A stretch of 64,000 nt of DNA, taken from NCBI RefSeq assembly GCF_000238775.2, contig NZ_AFEJ02000001.1:2294001-2358000 (forward strand), read 5' to 3'. The position numbers were made by a program, and so were the translations under genes. Position 1 is the first letter of the stretch. Each line of letters opens with the position of its first letter. The DNA comes from Acaryochloris sp. CCMEE 5410 (GTDB lineage: Bacteria > Cyanobacteriota > Cyanobacteriia > Thermosynechococcales > Thermosynechococcaceae). Below are positions 35,496-44,869 of this stretch, in pieces. Under the pieces are notes generated by a model, which was not told the DNA's origin, did not search any database, and saw only the letters and a program-made list of their open reading frames with translations.

Positions 35496-36243
35496 GGGTA
35501 AGATCGGCTTCATTAACTTCACAAGCTTTCCATTGCTGAGAAATATAGCTTTGCAAATCGGGTTTATCTGCTGATTCAGCTAACTCTTTCAAAGTGACAA
35601 ACACAGGAATCCGATGGGATTCAAACTCTCCTTGATTGCATTGGGTCGCCAACCGTTTCATAAAAGTGGTTTTGCCCGCTCCCGGCTTCCCCAAGATCAT
35701 CAGCTTGTTATAGCGTGAAACCGCTTCTAATCCTGGCACTCTCTCAACACGTATCTGCCCCAGCATTAAGCGATCAAAGTTGTTAATGTTACAGTCTTGC
35801 CATAGCTCTTCAACCCCTAGACGTTGCCTTCCAGACAGTTTCTCCAAAATATTGACGCGGGTATAAATCTCACCAATTCCAATCGGTTGTTCCATATCCA
35901 GCACCCGCATCGTGCCACAGCGATTGTGAATATCAGCATTTACCTTTTGACGAATATCTTGAACAAGCGTACTGATATTAGTTGTAATTTGAGTCTTTTC
36001 AGTTATGCTTTGAGCAATCTCAACTCCTGCGACTTCTTCCCAATCAAGATCTAATGCTTTACAAAAACCGACAAACAGCTTTTTACTGACCTTCTTGCCT
36101 GAGCAAAAATTGATAGAAGGCTGGCGGCTACAATCACAATATTTCCAGAGATCATCTCTACTCCATTGCTTATTTGTTAAGGCTCGCTCAATTAATTCGA
36201 TGCTTTGCGGGGTTGCTGCTAGCGATTTCGCGGCCATGCTCAA
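35496..36243 (-). pseudogene. NACHT NTPase, N-terminal part (before the ISAs1 insertion)
   Basis: This is the 5' piece of a STAND NTPase. Residues 1-75 look like a helix-turn-helix-type effector-associated domain (SIELIERALTNKQWSRDDLW, then KKVSKKLFVGFCKALDLDWE). The NACHT domain follows with the P-loop LMILGKPGAGKTTFMKRLAT (around residue 185) and then IPVFVTLKELAESADKPDLQ. The frame runs into the insertion sequence and ends after a few foreign codons. With the C-terminal part (32605-34329) the intact protein would have about 820 residues. Bacterial NACHT proteins include antiphage sensors; here the gene is inactive unless the IS leaves precisely. Confidence 0.9.
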
Positions 36244-36466
36244 TTTTTCATCATTTGCCTATATTTTACTTATCAGTGCTAGCGGAGCTATTTTACGCAC
36301 CTTATAGAGATACTTTGCGAAGATAATTCGTTTGACAGCCATTCTATTTGCCCAAAGTCATACCCAACTCATCCCAAAGTCAAACCTTTCAGAACCTTTT
36401 CAGGGACTGATCTTTATAGATTCTTTCAGCAATATGGACTCATACAAACAAATCGCGGAGTTCATG

Positions 36467-36703
36467 ATGCGACAACACAAATCGACTGCTATCTCTAAGC
36501 TCATCATCACGACCTTGTTATTCTTTACCCTTAGCACAGGTAGTAAAGCCGTTCAGTTAGCCAATAAGCCCACCCTTTCAGAACAACAAGACCGTATATT
36601 TGACATCGCTCTAGTTGCATCCTCATTAGGGGGCAAAGCTCTGATCACTTGGCTAAATCATCGCCAGAATAAGTCCGATAAAGGCGATGATGACGATGCA
36701 TAA
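36467..36703 (+). CDS. Small putative exported protein
   Basis: The product (about 78 residues) has a signal peptide or N-terminal anchor (MRQHKSTAISKLIITTLLFF) and a second mildly hydrophobic stretch (IALVASSLGGKALITWLNHR), ending in an acidic KGDDDDA tail. GGAG lies six bases before the ATG at 36467; the open frame extends further upstream, to 36332, without a better site. No family recognised. It lies between the divergent NACHT gene and the convergent tex gene. Confidence 0.5.
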   Translation: MRQHKSTAISKLIITTLLFFTLSTGSKAVQLANKPTLSEQQDRIFDIALVASSLGGKALITWLNHRQNKSDKGDDDDA

Positions 36704-36796
36704 GTCCAAGGGTCGCAAGACTTGGACTTCCTTCCCTTTTATACATCCTGACCAGTCTGAACGATTGGCTCTGACTAACAAAAAAGGGAGCGAACG

Positions 36797-38959
36797 CTAT
36801 CTTCTGCTAGAGGTCGAACGCATCGATAAACCAATACGTTTGAGTTTTTGGTTCACCTCTAGAACCCGCACCTTCACCACTTGCCCCACCTTCACAATCT
36901 GCTTAGGATCTTTCACAAATTGATCCGCCATTTGGGAAATATGGACCAGGCCATCTTGATGGACGCCAACGTCGACAAAAGCCCCAAAATTGGTGACATT
37001 CGTGACAATCCCTTCCAACTCCATTTCAGGTTTAAGATCCGTCAGTTCCGTAATACCTTCTTTGAACTTGGCGTATTTGAATTCAGCCCGTGGATCGCGG
37101 CCTGGTTTTTCCAATTCCGCCATGATGTCTTTGAGAGTAGGCTCACCAATCGTGTCAGTCACATAGGTATTGAGATCTCCCGGCCTCAGATGCGCGGGAA
37201 TCTCTGCGATTTGGCTAAGGGGTAGCTCTAGATCTTCGCTAATCGTCTTGACCACACCATAACTTTCGGGATGGACAGCGGTATTGTCCAGGGGATTATC
37301 CCCCGTCCGAATTCTCAAAAAGCCAGCGGCTTGCTCAAAGGCTTTGGGGCCGAGCTTGGCGACTTTGAGAAGCTGCTTGCGGTTTTTGAATGCCCCATTT
37401 TCGTTGCGATAGGTGATGATATTGTTGGCAATCGCCCCCGTAATCCCCGACACAAAGGTCAGTAGTTCTTTGGAGGCCGTATTCAAATCGACCCCTACAT
37501 AGTTCACACAGCTTTCCACCGTCTCTTCTAGCTTTTGTTTCAACAGCTTTTGATCCACATCATGCTGATATTGGCCCACGCCGATGGACTTGGGATCAAG
37601 CTTCACCAATTCTGCCAGGGGATCTTGGAGACGGCGGGCAATACTAATCGCCCCGCGCACCGTAATATCTAAATCAGGAAATTCGGCAATGGCAATTTCA
37701 CTGGCCGAATAAATCGAGGCACCGGATTCATTCACCATCACCTTAATGGGCTTACGGTCTAGGGTTTTTAAGACATCCGCTACAAAGGCATCGGTTTCTC
37801 GGCCCGCTGTTCCATTGCCAATGGCAATCAGGTCGATTTGATACGTTTGAATGAGGCGGGCAACGGTTTTGGCGGCTTGGTCTCGCTGCCTCGCTGCCTG
37901 GTGGGGAAAAATCGCCTGGTATTCCAAAAATTTACCCGTATGATCCAGGGCAACCACTTTGCAGCCGGTGCGAAACCCTGGATCAATCCCCAAGGTGGGC
38001 TTCATTCCCGCAGGACTAGACAGCAGTAGTTCCCGTAAATTGGTGGCAAAGGTTTGGATCGACTCGCTATCCGCCTCCGCTTTGCAGGCAGCCCGAACCT
38101 CCTTGACCACGGATGGTTTAATCAGGCGAGTATAGGCATCCTTCACCACCTCTCGGAAAAAATCTCGCACAGCTCGAATTTTGGAACGAATTACCCGCTC
38201 TTCCATATCCCCCAAGATCCGCTCTTCATCAGTCGCCAACTCGACTTTGAGAATACCTTCTGCTTCTCCTCGATAGAGGGCCAGCAAATTATGGGCCGGA
38301 ATATTCTTGGCTCGGGCTTGGTAACTTCGGTACATCTCAAACTTGGTACTCCCTTCTGGGTATTTGGATTTCACCTGAGACACAAACTCGCCGACTTGGA
38401 AGAAGCGATTTTTGAGATGGGCACGAATCTCAGCCTGATCGGCAATTCCTTCCGCCAAAATATCCGAGGCCCCCTGCAACGCATCCTCGGCAGTGGCAAC
38501 ATCTTTATTGATATAGCGAGCCGCTTCTGTTGCCAGATCCTGGCTCAGGGTTGCTGTGGGTTTATTGAGGGCTTGCAGCCATTGAGCCAAAGGTTCTAAT
38601 CCTTTTTCTTTGGCAATGGTGGCTCGGGTGCGTCGTTTAGGACGATAGGGCAAGTAAAGATCTTCGAGTTCAGTTTTCAGCAAACAAGCTTCGATCTTGG
38701 CTTGGAGCGGCTCTGTTAGCTTATTCTGTTGGGCAATGGAGTCTAGGATCGTCTTCTTGCGCTCTTCCAGTTCAGTCAGGTAGGTAAACCGTTCTGAGAG
38801 TTGCCGCAGCTGGGTCTCATCCATTTGCCCGGTTCGCTCTTTACGATACCGCGCCACAAAGGGAATCGTTGCCCCTTCAGCAAATAAGTCCAAGGCATTT
38901 TGCAGGCGCTGAGGGGAAATCGATAGCTCTTGAGAGAGTATTTGAACAATATTCAACAT
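36797..38959 (-). CDS. tex: Tex family RNA-binding transcription accessory protein
   Basis: Tex is a conserved bacterial relative of eukaryotic Spt6 that binds nucleic acids and affects transcription. The 720-residue protein has the N-terminal Tex domain (from LSISPQRLQNALDLFAEGAT and PFVARYRKERTGQMDETQLR), a YqgF-like RNase H fold (LGIDPGFRTGCKVVALDHTG, IAIGNGTAGRETDAFVADVL), helix-hairpin-helix motifs (VNYVGVDLNTASKELLTFVS) and a C-terminal S1 domain (ELEGIVTNVTNFGAFVDVGV). Length and domain order are normal. Confidence 0.96.
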   Translation of the reverse strand: MLNIVQILSQELSISPQRLQNALDLFAEGATIPFVARYRKERTGQMDETQLRQLSERFTYLTELEERKKTILDSIAQQNKLTEPLQAKIEACLLKTELEDLYLPYRPKRRTRATIAKEKGLEPLAQWLQALNKPTATLSQDLATEAARYINKDVATAEDALQGASDILAEGIADQAEIRAHLKNRFFQVGEFVSQVKSKYPEGSTKFEMYRSYQARAKNIPAHNLLALYRGEAEGILKVELATDEERILGDMEERVIRSKIRAVRDFFREVVKDAYTRLIKPSVVKEVRAACKAEADSESIQTFATNLRELLLSSPAGMKPTLGIDPGFRTGCKVVALDHTGKFLEYQAIFPHQAARQRDQAAKTVARLIQTYQIDLIAIGNGTAGRETDAFVADVLKTLDRKPIKVMVNESGASIYSASEIAIAEFPDLDITVRGAISIARRLQDPLAELVKLDPKSIGVGQYQHDVDQKLLKQKLEETVESCVNYVGVDLNTASKELLTFVSGITGAIANNIITYRNENGAFKNRKQLLKVAKLGPKAFEQAAGFLRIRTGDNPLDNTAVHPESYGVVKTISEDLELPLSQIAEIPAHLRPGDLNTYVTDTIGEPTLKDIMAELEKPGRDPRAEFKYAKFKEGITELTDLKPEMELEGIVTNVTNFGAFVDVGVHQDGLVHISQMADQFVKDPKQIVKVGQVVKVRVLEVNQKLKRIGLSMRSTSSRR

Positions 38960-39045
38960 GGGTAGAACAATGTCAGATCCTAGGTCTCCCCATAGTTTAA
39001 GGCGTAAGCTAGCTATAGCTCCTTTTCAAGATGATTCTCTAGTTC

Positions 39046-39300
39046 ATGCAGCCCAACCATCGTCGATGTATCAGTTGTCGCCACATTGCCCCCAAATCTG
39101 AGTTTTGGCGGATTGTTCGGGTCTATCCCGATCATCAAATCCAGCTCGATCAAGGCATGGGTCGGTCTGCCTATCTCTGTCCCCAGGCCGATTGTCTCAA
39201 GGCGGCGCAGAAGAAAAATCGGTTGGCGAAAGTGCTCAGAGCAAAGGTGCCTGATAGTCTTTATCAGGCACTATGGGAGCGGCTAGAGGTTCAGTCCTAG
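39046..39300 (+). CDS. YlxR-family (DUF448) protein
   Basis: YlxR proteins are small RNA-binding-like proteins usually encoded between nusA and infB. The 84-residue product has the family core: RRCISCRHIAPKSEFWRIVR, then GRSAYLCPQADCLKAAQKKN. Here the gene stands outside the nusA-infB context, next to tex (divergent) and a lysozyme-like gene, whose stop codon it overlaps by four bases tail to tail. Confidence 0.85.
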   Translation: MQPNHRRCISCRHIAPKSEFWRIVRVYPDHQIQLDQGMGRSAYLCPQADCLKAAQKKNRLAKVLRAKVPDSLYQALWERLEVQS

Positions 39301-40034
39301 CGCGTCGTTTCCACGGATTGGTTGGCCACCGTGGGCAAATAGTTGGTCGGTAACCCATTGGCTAGGGCAATTTCTTCCGCCAGCATGCGTTCGTAAATCT
39401 GCATTAGGTGGGGGGTCACCTTATTACTCTCAATGCCATAGCCCAAACTGGTCCACGTTCCCGACAGCCGTTTCAGAACCGTTTGGAGCTGGCCATCTTC
39501 TAGGAGTTGGGGAATATCTGTCCCCCAATAATGGATGTCATCTAACCAAGCATGGACTACTCGGTCCTGGTATTCAGGGGCAAAACTATAGCGTCGCCAC
39601 ATCCATTCTCCCGTCGGGGCAGGATGATACTTCTCTGCAGTTTCTAACCAGGTGGTCGTAATAAACTGATAACGTCCAGCCGCCGTCGTGCATAGCCCTT
39701 GATTCGGTCCCCACCGAATGGGAATGCAGCGATCGGGGTGCTCCTGCAAATTTTCGATATGGCTACCGCCATAAAGCACGGTGTAGGGGCTAGCATCATT
39801 CGATTCACTGGCCGAAATCGTCCGCATTAAGGCCCGGAGATAGGGATTGCCCCCAGACATGGCAAGGGGGGCAATTCTACCCGGCTCTGTAGTAGGCCAA
39901 GTTAAACTCTTGGGGTCAAACTTGGGCAGCACCAACAAGGCTCCCAAGCCTAGAAGCAAGGTCAACGACACACCCAAACGCCAAGCCATGCGATGGATCG
40001 GTTTAGCCTGTTTGGAGGATGAACTAGACGCCAA
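39297..40034 (-). CDS. Lysozyme-like glycoside hydrolase (GH24/GH104-type)
   Basis: This 245-residue protein has an N-terminal signal anchor (MAWRLGVSLTLLLGLGALLV) and a lysozyme-like catalytic domain. The catalytic region is LMRTISASESNDASPYTVLY with the acidic residue, followed by TTAAGRYQFITTTWLETAEK, the typical muramidase motif of phage-lysozyme-like families. It presumably acts on peptidoglycan in the periplasm. The signal anchor argues for a cellular cell-wall enzyme rather than a prophage endolysin. Confidence 0.82.
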   Translation of the reverse strand: MASSSSSKQAKPIHRMAWRLGVSLTLLLGLGALLVLPKFDPKSLTWPTTEPGRIAPLAMSGGNPYLRALMRTISASESNDASPYTVLYGGSHIENLQEHPDRCIPIRWGPNQGLCTTAAGRYQFITTTWLETAEKYHPAPTGEWMWRRYSFAPEYQDRVVHAWLDDIHYWGTDIPQLLEDGQLQTVLKRLSGTWTSLGYGIESNKVTPHLMQIYERMLAEEIALANGLPTNYLPTVANQSVETTR

Positions 40035-40143
40035 AGGTTAACTCCCTAAGCAATAAAACGGCTTAGATTGAAAGGATTAAACCAGTATGAATGAGATCTT
40101 AGGTCAGTCCCAGCTGGAAACTCGACTAAGTTCATATACTCAC

Positions 40144-40800
40144 TTAAACACTAGCAAATAAGTCAGGGATTGGTCGGTCTAACGCTTCAGACGGAGCAAC
40201 GATTTCAACAATCTTATTGTGAGAGGATGCAGCCGTCAGAGCTTCAATACAAACTTCAGCCACTTTGGTCCGGGGAATGCTGCCTTCAAATAAAGTATCG
40301 GGGGCAGACATGACGACGGAGTTATCGTTATCCTCGTTCTTCAGTCCACCGGGACGGACGATGGTATAGGTAAGCCCACTGTTTTGAATATATTGTTCGG
40401 CCTGCTTCTTCCAAACCAATACCAAGAAGAACAGATTCAGGGGATGCAGCAGCTTCGATGTACAGAGGGAAGAGACCAAAACAAAATGCTCAATGTTTTT
40501 GGCTTTGGCTACATCCACTAAGTTTTTGGTCCCCAGGTAATCAATTTGTAGGGGTGCAAACGGATTAAAGCCAGGAGCCGCTCCGGTGGCGCAAAGGAGG
40601 ACGTTACAATCTGCGATCGCACTTTCTAACGAACTCGCATCCAATACATCGCCCACCACTAACTCAGCAGCTTCCGGTAAGAGTGCTTTTGCTCTATCAA
40701 TATCTCGAACCAAAGCTCGTACGGGAATGCCCCGTTCAACTAATTGAGACACAATGCGGCGACCCGTTTGACCCGTTGCTCCAGCCACAAATGCTTTCAT
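40144..40800 (-). CDS. NAD(P)-binding atypical SDR protein
   Basis: This 218-residue protein has an N-terminal Rossmann fold with the atypical short-chain dehydrogenase motif (MKAFVAGATGQTGRRIVSQL). Further parts of the NAD(P)H-binding family follow: VVGDVLDASSLESAIADCNV, FVLVSSLCTSKLLHPLNLFF and IVRPGGLKNEDNDN. Similar cyanobacterial and plastid proteins (Ycf39/HCF244/Tic62-like) assist in pigment or protein assembly; this one is shorter and its substrate is unknown. Confidence 0.85.
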   Translation of the reverse strand: MKAFVAGATGQTGRRIVSQLVERGIPVRALVRDIDRAKALLPEAAELVVGDVLDASSLESAIADCNVLLCATGAAPGFNPFAPLQIDYLGTKNLVDVAKAKNIEHFVLVSSLCTSKLLHPLNLFFLVLVWKKQAEQYIQNSGLTYTIVRPGGLKNEDNDNSVVMSAPDTLFEGSIPRTKVAEVCIEALTAASSHNKIVEIVAPSEALDRPIPDLFASV

Positions 40801-41037
40801 ATGCGTATGATCCTTGCGTCGTCACAATCAAAAACAATGAAATCACCTTAAACAAGATGACATTCATCTCTTCAGTTTAACGATTGCTTGACTGCATTGC
40901 TCTGCCGAGGAGAAGCAATCAATACTACTTCCCTTGAATGGATCAAGCTGAAAAAGGCTAACTCCATCGTCTTCAATCACTACATACACTATTGCCCAAT
41001 TGTCGATGAGCAGAATGCATCGATGACCGTTTCAGAA

Positions 41038-41328
41038 TTACTTGTAATTAAAATTGCCGACTACCGGAAAGTTGTATACCAAGTCGTCGCTAAGCAGGTA
41101 GTCATATCTATCAAAATCTAAATGGTGTTCAGTACTGCGAAAATAGTGACTATATTGATAAAAACCAGGTCCCGGATAATAGTTCGGATAGTACTGAGTT
41201 ACAGGGGAAAAGACGATCACTGGCACATCTTGACCAATGGGCACCCCAAAGAAAGACTGAGTCTGAGCCTGGGCGGGAAGAACACTCAACCCTGTGATAA
41301 CTGTCGTTAAAAATATCGTAGATTTCAT
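41038..41328 (-). CDS. Small exported protein, cassette A gene 4
   Basis: The 96-residue product has a signal peptide (MKSTIFLTTVITGLSVLPAQ, cleavage after AQA). The mature part is rich in Tyr, Phe and Pro (TQYYPNYYPGPGFYQYSHYF) and ends in DDLVYNFPVVGNFNYK. No family recognised. The start at 41328 has AGGAG eight bases upstream. The paralogue in cassette B differs by only a few residues (Val/Ile in the signal peptide, Arg/Lys in FDRYDY). Probably secreted or periplasmic. Confidence 0.75.
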   Translation of the reverse strand: MKSTIFLTTVITGLSVLPAQAQTQSFFGVPIGQDVPVIVFSPVTQYYPNYYPGPGFYQYSHYFRSTEHHLDFDRYDYLLSDDLVYNFPVVGNFNYK

Positions 41329-41510
41329 CGTTAAATCTCCTAGCAACAACTGCCTTGGAGTACTTTTCAAGACAAGATCGATAGGTCAGAACAGTGATTT
41401 TCCATAACGGCTCAACCAAGTGAGCACTCTCACAAGTGGCTGCAAGATCAACCACCTGTTTGTGTATGGACAATCCGCTCAATCCTTGTTGGGGCATACA
41501 CTATGTAAGC

Positions 41511-41889
41511 TTAAAAACTAAAATCGACAGTGTGGTCAACAGCGTAGTCCGAATAGTCATACGCTTCAAAAAGCCGAGTACGTTCAATTCTTCTGCGATG
41601 CCCCATTTCTACTGCCTGACTCTTAGCTGAGTTGATGTAGGTATAGGTTTGCTCTTGGGTCACACCATTCACTGTGGACGAAGAGCGGGTTGTTGTAAGC
41701 TCATCCGACGTATTGAGAGAAACACCAATGGACTGATCATCCTGGGTTTGTTGGCCTGTAATTTCTCTAATATGGCGTCCACCCGACGAGTTCTGAAACG
41801 TCATCACGTGCACTATCTGGGCATAACAAGGTGATGTACTGAAAACGGCATAGACTACAGCACCATAAAGTATTGGCTTCATCTGCATT
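41511..41889 (-). CDS. Small exported protein, cassette A gene 3
   Basis: The 125-residue product has a signal peptide (MQMKPILYGAVVYAVFSTSP, cleavage near CYA-QIV). The mature part is Thr/Ser/Gln-rich (SLNTSDELTTTRSSSTVNGV) and ends in RLFEAYDYSDYAVDHTVDFS plus a final Phe. This end resembles that of gene 1 of the cassette (ESYDFDGIDKTHTVGSSFSF), so the two proteins may be distant paralogues or share an export or assembly signal. GGAGGG seven bases upstream supports the start. No family recognised. Confidence 0.75.
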
Positions 41890-42148
41890 ACTTGCGCCCT
41901 CCAAAATCCTAATAAACTCACATAGCGTCGTAATAGTCCTGGCACTTCAACTAAGCTGAAGTCAATCTTGCTTGCAGCTCTTTACTCCAAACTAGAGATC
42001 ACGTTGGAGTTATGGACATAATTCAAGCCTCAACAGGAATGCATCTAGGTCGAAATCACTTTCGCCGGATCTATACAAGTGCAAGATTACTGAGCGACAC
42101 CCTTCGAGAATAAGTAGGCAACACACAGTGTTATCCTCTGAATCGACA

Positions 42149-42874
42149 TTAAAGCAACTCTTTAGCCGTCAATCGTTGAGGCCCTTGAACAGCAGGCAAC
42201 TCTGAAGTTGAGTTAGGTAATGCTGTCTTGAGTTGTGGTTCTACTGGAGATGGGGTCTGCGCTTGAGGTGGATTCTGTGGACTATTGCCATACTCTCGCA
42301 CCGTAGGCGTTGGAGCGGGTTGCTGCCCTTGTAATGCCGGACGATTCGAGGCAGAAGGAGAGGGCTGAGGAATCGCAGCTTGACGAACCGTTACAGGCGG
42401 ACAGTCAACATTAGCCACTTCCATCAGCGCTGTATAGCTGACATCAATACCTGCTTTAACCATTTTGGAATAGTTACTGATTAACAGAAAACAGGTTTCA
42501 AGCTTCGCTTTCCCTAATTGATTCTTGGCGTACTGCTTACAGGTATCCATCCCAAAAGAATGGGTATAGGTAATCGCACCTCCAACCGTACCGGTATCAA
42601 AGGGACCTACACCACTGCCATAGGCTGACACGCTTAAACCATTACTGGTACAGTCTGCTATGCCATTGCCAACAACACTGCGGCCTAAGGTTGTACTGTT
42701 GACCTGAGTATTTACTAATGAGCCCTGCTGATCAAGATTGACTTCAGGGTTAGCTGTTGATTGGGAGTTGTTAGGTACTGTGATGCTATTTGTCGTTTGG
42801 GCTAAAACTGAGCCAGATGACAATGTCAACATTCCCACAACCGATGTACTCAACAGCCCAAGACGATAACGCAT
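42149..42874 (-). CDS. Exported protein with Pro-rich tail, cassette A gene 2
   Basis: The 241-residue product has a signal peptide (MRYRLGLLSTSVVGMLTLSS, cleavage near LAQ). A Gln/Asn-rich linker follows, then a conserved core with four cysteines (IADCTSNGLSVSAYGSGVGP, FGMDTCKQYAKNQLGKAKLE with TCFLL, and NVDCPPVTVRQ), and a long Pro/Gln-rich tail. The start at 42874 has an AGGAG site. The copy in cassette B has an extra five residues (STPVS) in the tail. No family recognised; a periplasmic or surface accessory protein is my inference. Confidence 0.75.
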   Translation of the reverse strand: MRYRLGLLSTSVVGMLTLSSGSVLAQTTNSITVPNNSQSTANPEVNLDQQGSLVNTQVNSTTLGRSVVGNGIADCTSNGLSVSAYGSGVGPFDTGTVGGAITYTHSFGMDTCKQYAKNQLGKAKLETCFLLISNYSKMVKAGIDVSYTALMEVANVDCPPVTVRQAAIPQPSPSASNRPALQGQQPAPTPTVREYGNSPQNPPQAQTPSPVEPQLKTALPNSTSELPAVQGPQRLTAKELL

Positions 42875-42899
42875 GATTGATTCTCCTGAGCTGAGCAAA

Positions 42900-42924
42900 G
42901 GGGCAACAGCTTAGCTGCTGCCCC
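42900..42924 (-). terminator. Hairpin between genes 1 and 2 of cassette A
   Basis: On the minus strand GGGGCAGCAGC-TAA-GCTGTTGCCCC forms an 11 bp stem (one G-U) with a 3-base loop, followed by TTTGCTC. The U run is short, so it may act as a partial terminator or as an mRNA-stabilising end that makes gene 1 more abundant than genes 2-4. The same hairpin is present in cassette B at 46678-46702. Confidence 0.7.
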
Positions 42925-42962
42925 TTGTTTGTTTGGCTTAGATATGAAGCAGCTAGCTTGAT

Positions 42963-43412
42963 TTAGAAGCTGAAGCTAGAGCCAACGGTGTGAGTCTTGT
43001 CGATGCCATCAAAGTCATAGCTCTCATAGACATGAACGTTGGTGTCTTTTGTAAATAAACCGGATTCTCTTGACCAGCTAGAAGACTTGGCAACAGAGTA
43101 ATCCGTTTCAGAGAATAATCCGTTGTAAGTCGTTGTGGACTTACGGCAATTGCGTCCACAGTACTTAGTTTGAGTCGTAGCACTACCGTCTTTAGTAGTG
43201 GTAACACCGACAGATACCTTGCTGGCATCAGCTCCAGCAGAACGAATACCGCCGTACCACTCATTAACATTAATACTGGTGTGAGAATAACCATTCTTGA
43301 TATCACGAATGGAGAAGCTGTTGGAAACACTAGCAGAACCTGCAAAGGCAGGAGCAGCAGCTAAACCCAAGAAAAGTGCAGAGCAAAGGGGTAGAAGGCG
43401 TTGAGCTTTCAT
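42963..43412 (-). CDS. Exported protein, cassette A gene 1 (probable major product)
   Basis: The 149-residue product has a classic signal peptide (MKAQRLLPLCSALFLGLAAA, cleavage at AFA-GSA). The mature protein is rich in Ser, Thr, Gly, Asp and Tyr, with a single Cys pair (YCGRNCRK), and ends in ESYDFDGIDKTHTVGSSFSF. The C-terminal aromatic is typical of proteins handled by outer-membrane machinery, though no beta-barrel is evident. A ribosome binding site (GAGG) precedes ATG 43412. It is first in the unit and followed by a hairpin, which suggests high expression. The B copy differs mainly in a central block around the Cys pair. Function unknown. Confidence 0.75.
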   Translation of the reverse strand: MKAQRLLPLCSALFLGLAAAPAFAGSASVSNSFSIRDIKNGYSHTSINVNEWYGGIRSAGADASKVSVGVTTTKDGSATTQTKYCGRNCRKSTTTYNGLFSETDYSVAKSSSWSRESGLFTKDTNVHVYESYDFDGIDKTHTVGSSFSF

Positions 43413-43506
43413 ATTAAACCTCACTAAGGTGAATAAATTTTTAGAGATCAAAGCAATCGGGGCTGCACACCGACAAAATAGGCAATCATCCCTGCTTAGT
43501 TTCATT

Positions 43507-43551
43507 CAAATATTTGAGAAGCAGTTCATCACAACGCTTCAAATATTTGAT
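43507..43551. promoter_or_regulatory. Paired palindromes TCAAATATTTGA upstream of cassette A
   Basis: Two perfect 12 bp palindromes TCAAATATTTGA lie at 43507-43518 and 43540-43551, 33 bp centre to centre (about three helical turns), some 95-140 bp upstream of gene 1. Both are conserved in cassette B (47284-47295 and 47317-47328). They look like operators for a dimeric regulator that binds cooperatively; the regulator is unknown. Confidence 0.6.
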
Positions 43552-43853
43552 AAACAAGCAAAAGAAACAAAGAAAACTCATGACTCTTTTATTTCTTTCT
43601 AGATTGTTTAGTCAGGAATGATTGGGCCTACAGCTACTAAACACTGTAATTACAATAACCACTCTGAGAAGATTCTCAGGATTCTCTAAGTATTCCTTAA
43701 GTGAATAAAAAGATGCTTATATTTTATTGTTTTCAGAAATAATAATGATATGATAATAAGTTTTATCTTAAAATTTATTAGAGTAAAAATACTTTTAATG
43801 ACCTAATTATAACCATCAATTACCATGTAATGCAACCCACAAAATATGACTTT

Positions 43854-44858
43854 CAATCAATAAAATACATGAGTTATCTCAGGCTCACAACTCCTGAAAT
43901 ACCTACAACACAAAGAGAAGGCATTGATTGTTGACGAAAAGATTGCATGAAGAAAATTAAAATAGAGAGCACAAAAAGACCTAGAGACCCACTATAACTG
44001 ACACAATCTGACGAGATAATTTTATTTTAGCCTCTAAAAATTATTGATCATCACTTGATACCTTTCTAGTCGTTCAAGCTATCTAAAAAGTTCATTCTAG
44101 TGAAGCGTCAATGAACCTTCTTCAATAACAATCACATCTAGCTGCATAAACTTGAAAAGTGAAAATTAGGCCGAGCCATAAAAATTGAACCACACACAAC
44201 GTCGCCCATGATCTGCACCTACTGAGGCATCGTAAAGTGCTTGATCTACAGGGTGACCAACCTATCTAACACTCTATGCCTTACCCACAAGTGGATTAAA
44301 CGCATATGCAGAAGCATTTTTGGTGCTAAGACAAATGTTTCAGTATCCCGTAGATTGGCCTTTTCCATAGCATCGTCAACGACAGAATAGGGGTTCAACC
44401 TCCTCGCCGTGCCCACTAGGCATTCTCTGGGGCAAAGAATAAGGGGGGTTAGCTCACCTCAAGTCTTTTGCTGGTAAGTACTTCAGGACTTGTGGGTAAG
44501 GCATAGATCTAACACTATTATGGGCAGAAAGCGCAGTAGCTCCATATCAATTACTGATCGTGATCGAGAAATAAGCGCGATCGTTACGTCACCAGAAATA
44601 TCTTGCACTGTTGAGATACAGCAACTATTGAGGCTATCGTTCCTTATGATTCTGCAAGTCAAATGGTTTTCTTAAAAAATTGAAAGCAAAAAGCGCTCGC
44701 AATAACGAGCGCTAGTCATAATGCTTAGAATAACTGAAAACTTTTAGGCTGCCGCCCACTTTCTTAAAGCATCTATTTATAAGAAGACTGAGGCCATCCA
44801 ACCCTCACTACCTGCAATCGCTGGATACAAGGGATTGGCGGATACCATAAATCTACAG
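43854..44858. other. Intercassette region
   Basis: About 1 kb without a supported gene. The first 240 bp are a diverged counterpart of 47633-47875. The rest contains the 233 bp MITE at 44274-44506. A 61-codon open frame at 44490-44675 begins in the MITE end and is not credible. The end (44690-44860) contains nothing I recognise. Confidence 0.6.
44274..44506. mobile_element. MITE, 233 bp, 19 bp perfect terminal repeats, 10 bp duplication
   Basis: CTATGCCTTACCCACAAGT (44274-44292) and its exact reverse complement (44488-44506) bound a short non-coding element. ATCTAACACT is present on both sides (44264-44273 and 44507-44516). Perfect 19 bp terminal repeats, a 10 bp target duplication and the absence of a coding frame define a MITE-type non-autonomous element. 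None of the autonomous elements in this window has the same ends. A related end occurs near 6059-6084. Confidence 0.9.
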
Positions 44859-44869
44859 CCGTTTCAGAA

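Larger units (their letters stand above)
41027..43853 (-). repeat. Four-gene exported-protein cassette, copy A
   Basis: This 2.8 kb unit is homologous to 44859-47632. Gene order in transcription direction (minus): 150-residue protein, 241-residue protein, 126-residue protein, 96-residue protein. The outermost matching bases are CCGTTTCAGAATTACTTG on the left and CACAAAATATGACTTT on the right. Weaker similarity continues to about 44095. Coding parts are nearly identical, while the spacers 41329-41510 and 41890-42148 differ between copies. The 440 bp upstream of the first gene are again nearly identical. Confidence 0.92.

Noticed and set aside
40888-41121. 77-codon plus-strand frame
   Set aside because: It runs antisense into cassette gene 4, whose signal peptide and paralogue support the minus strand.
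44490-44675. 61-codon frame starting in the MITE end
   Set aside because: It starts within the terminal repeat of a non-coding element, and its sequence has no gene-like features.
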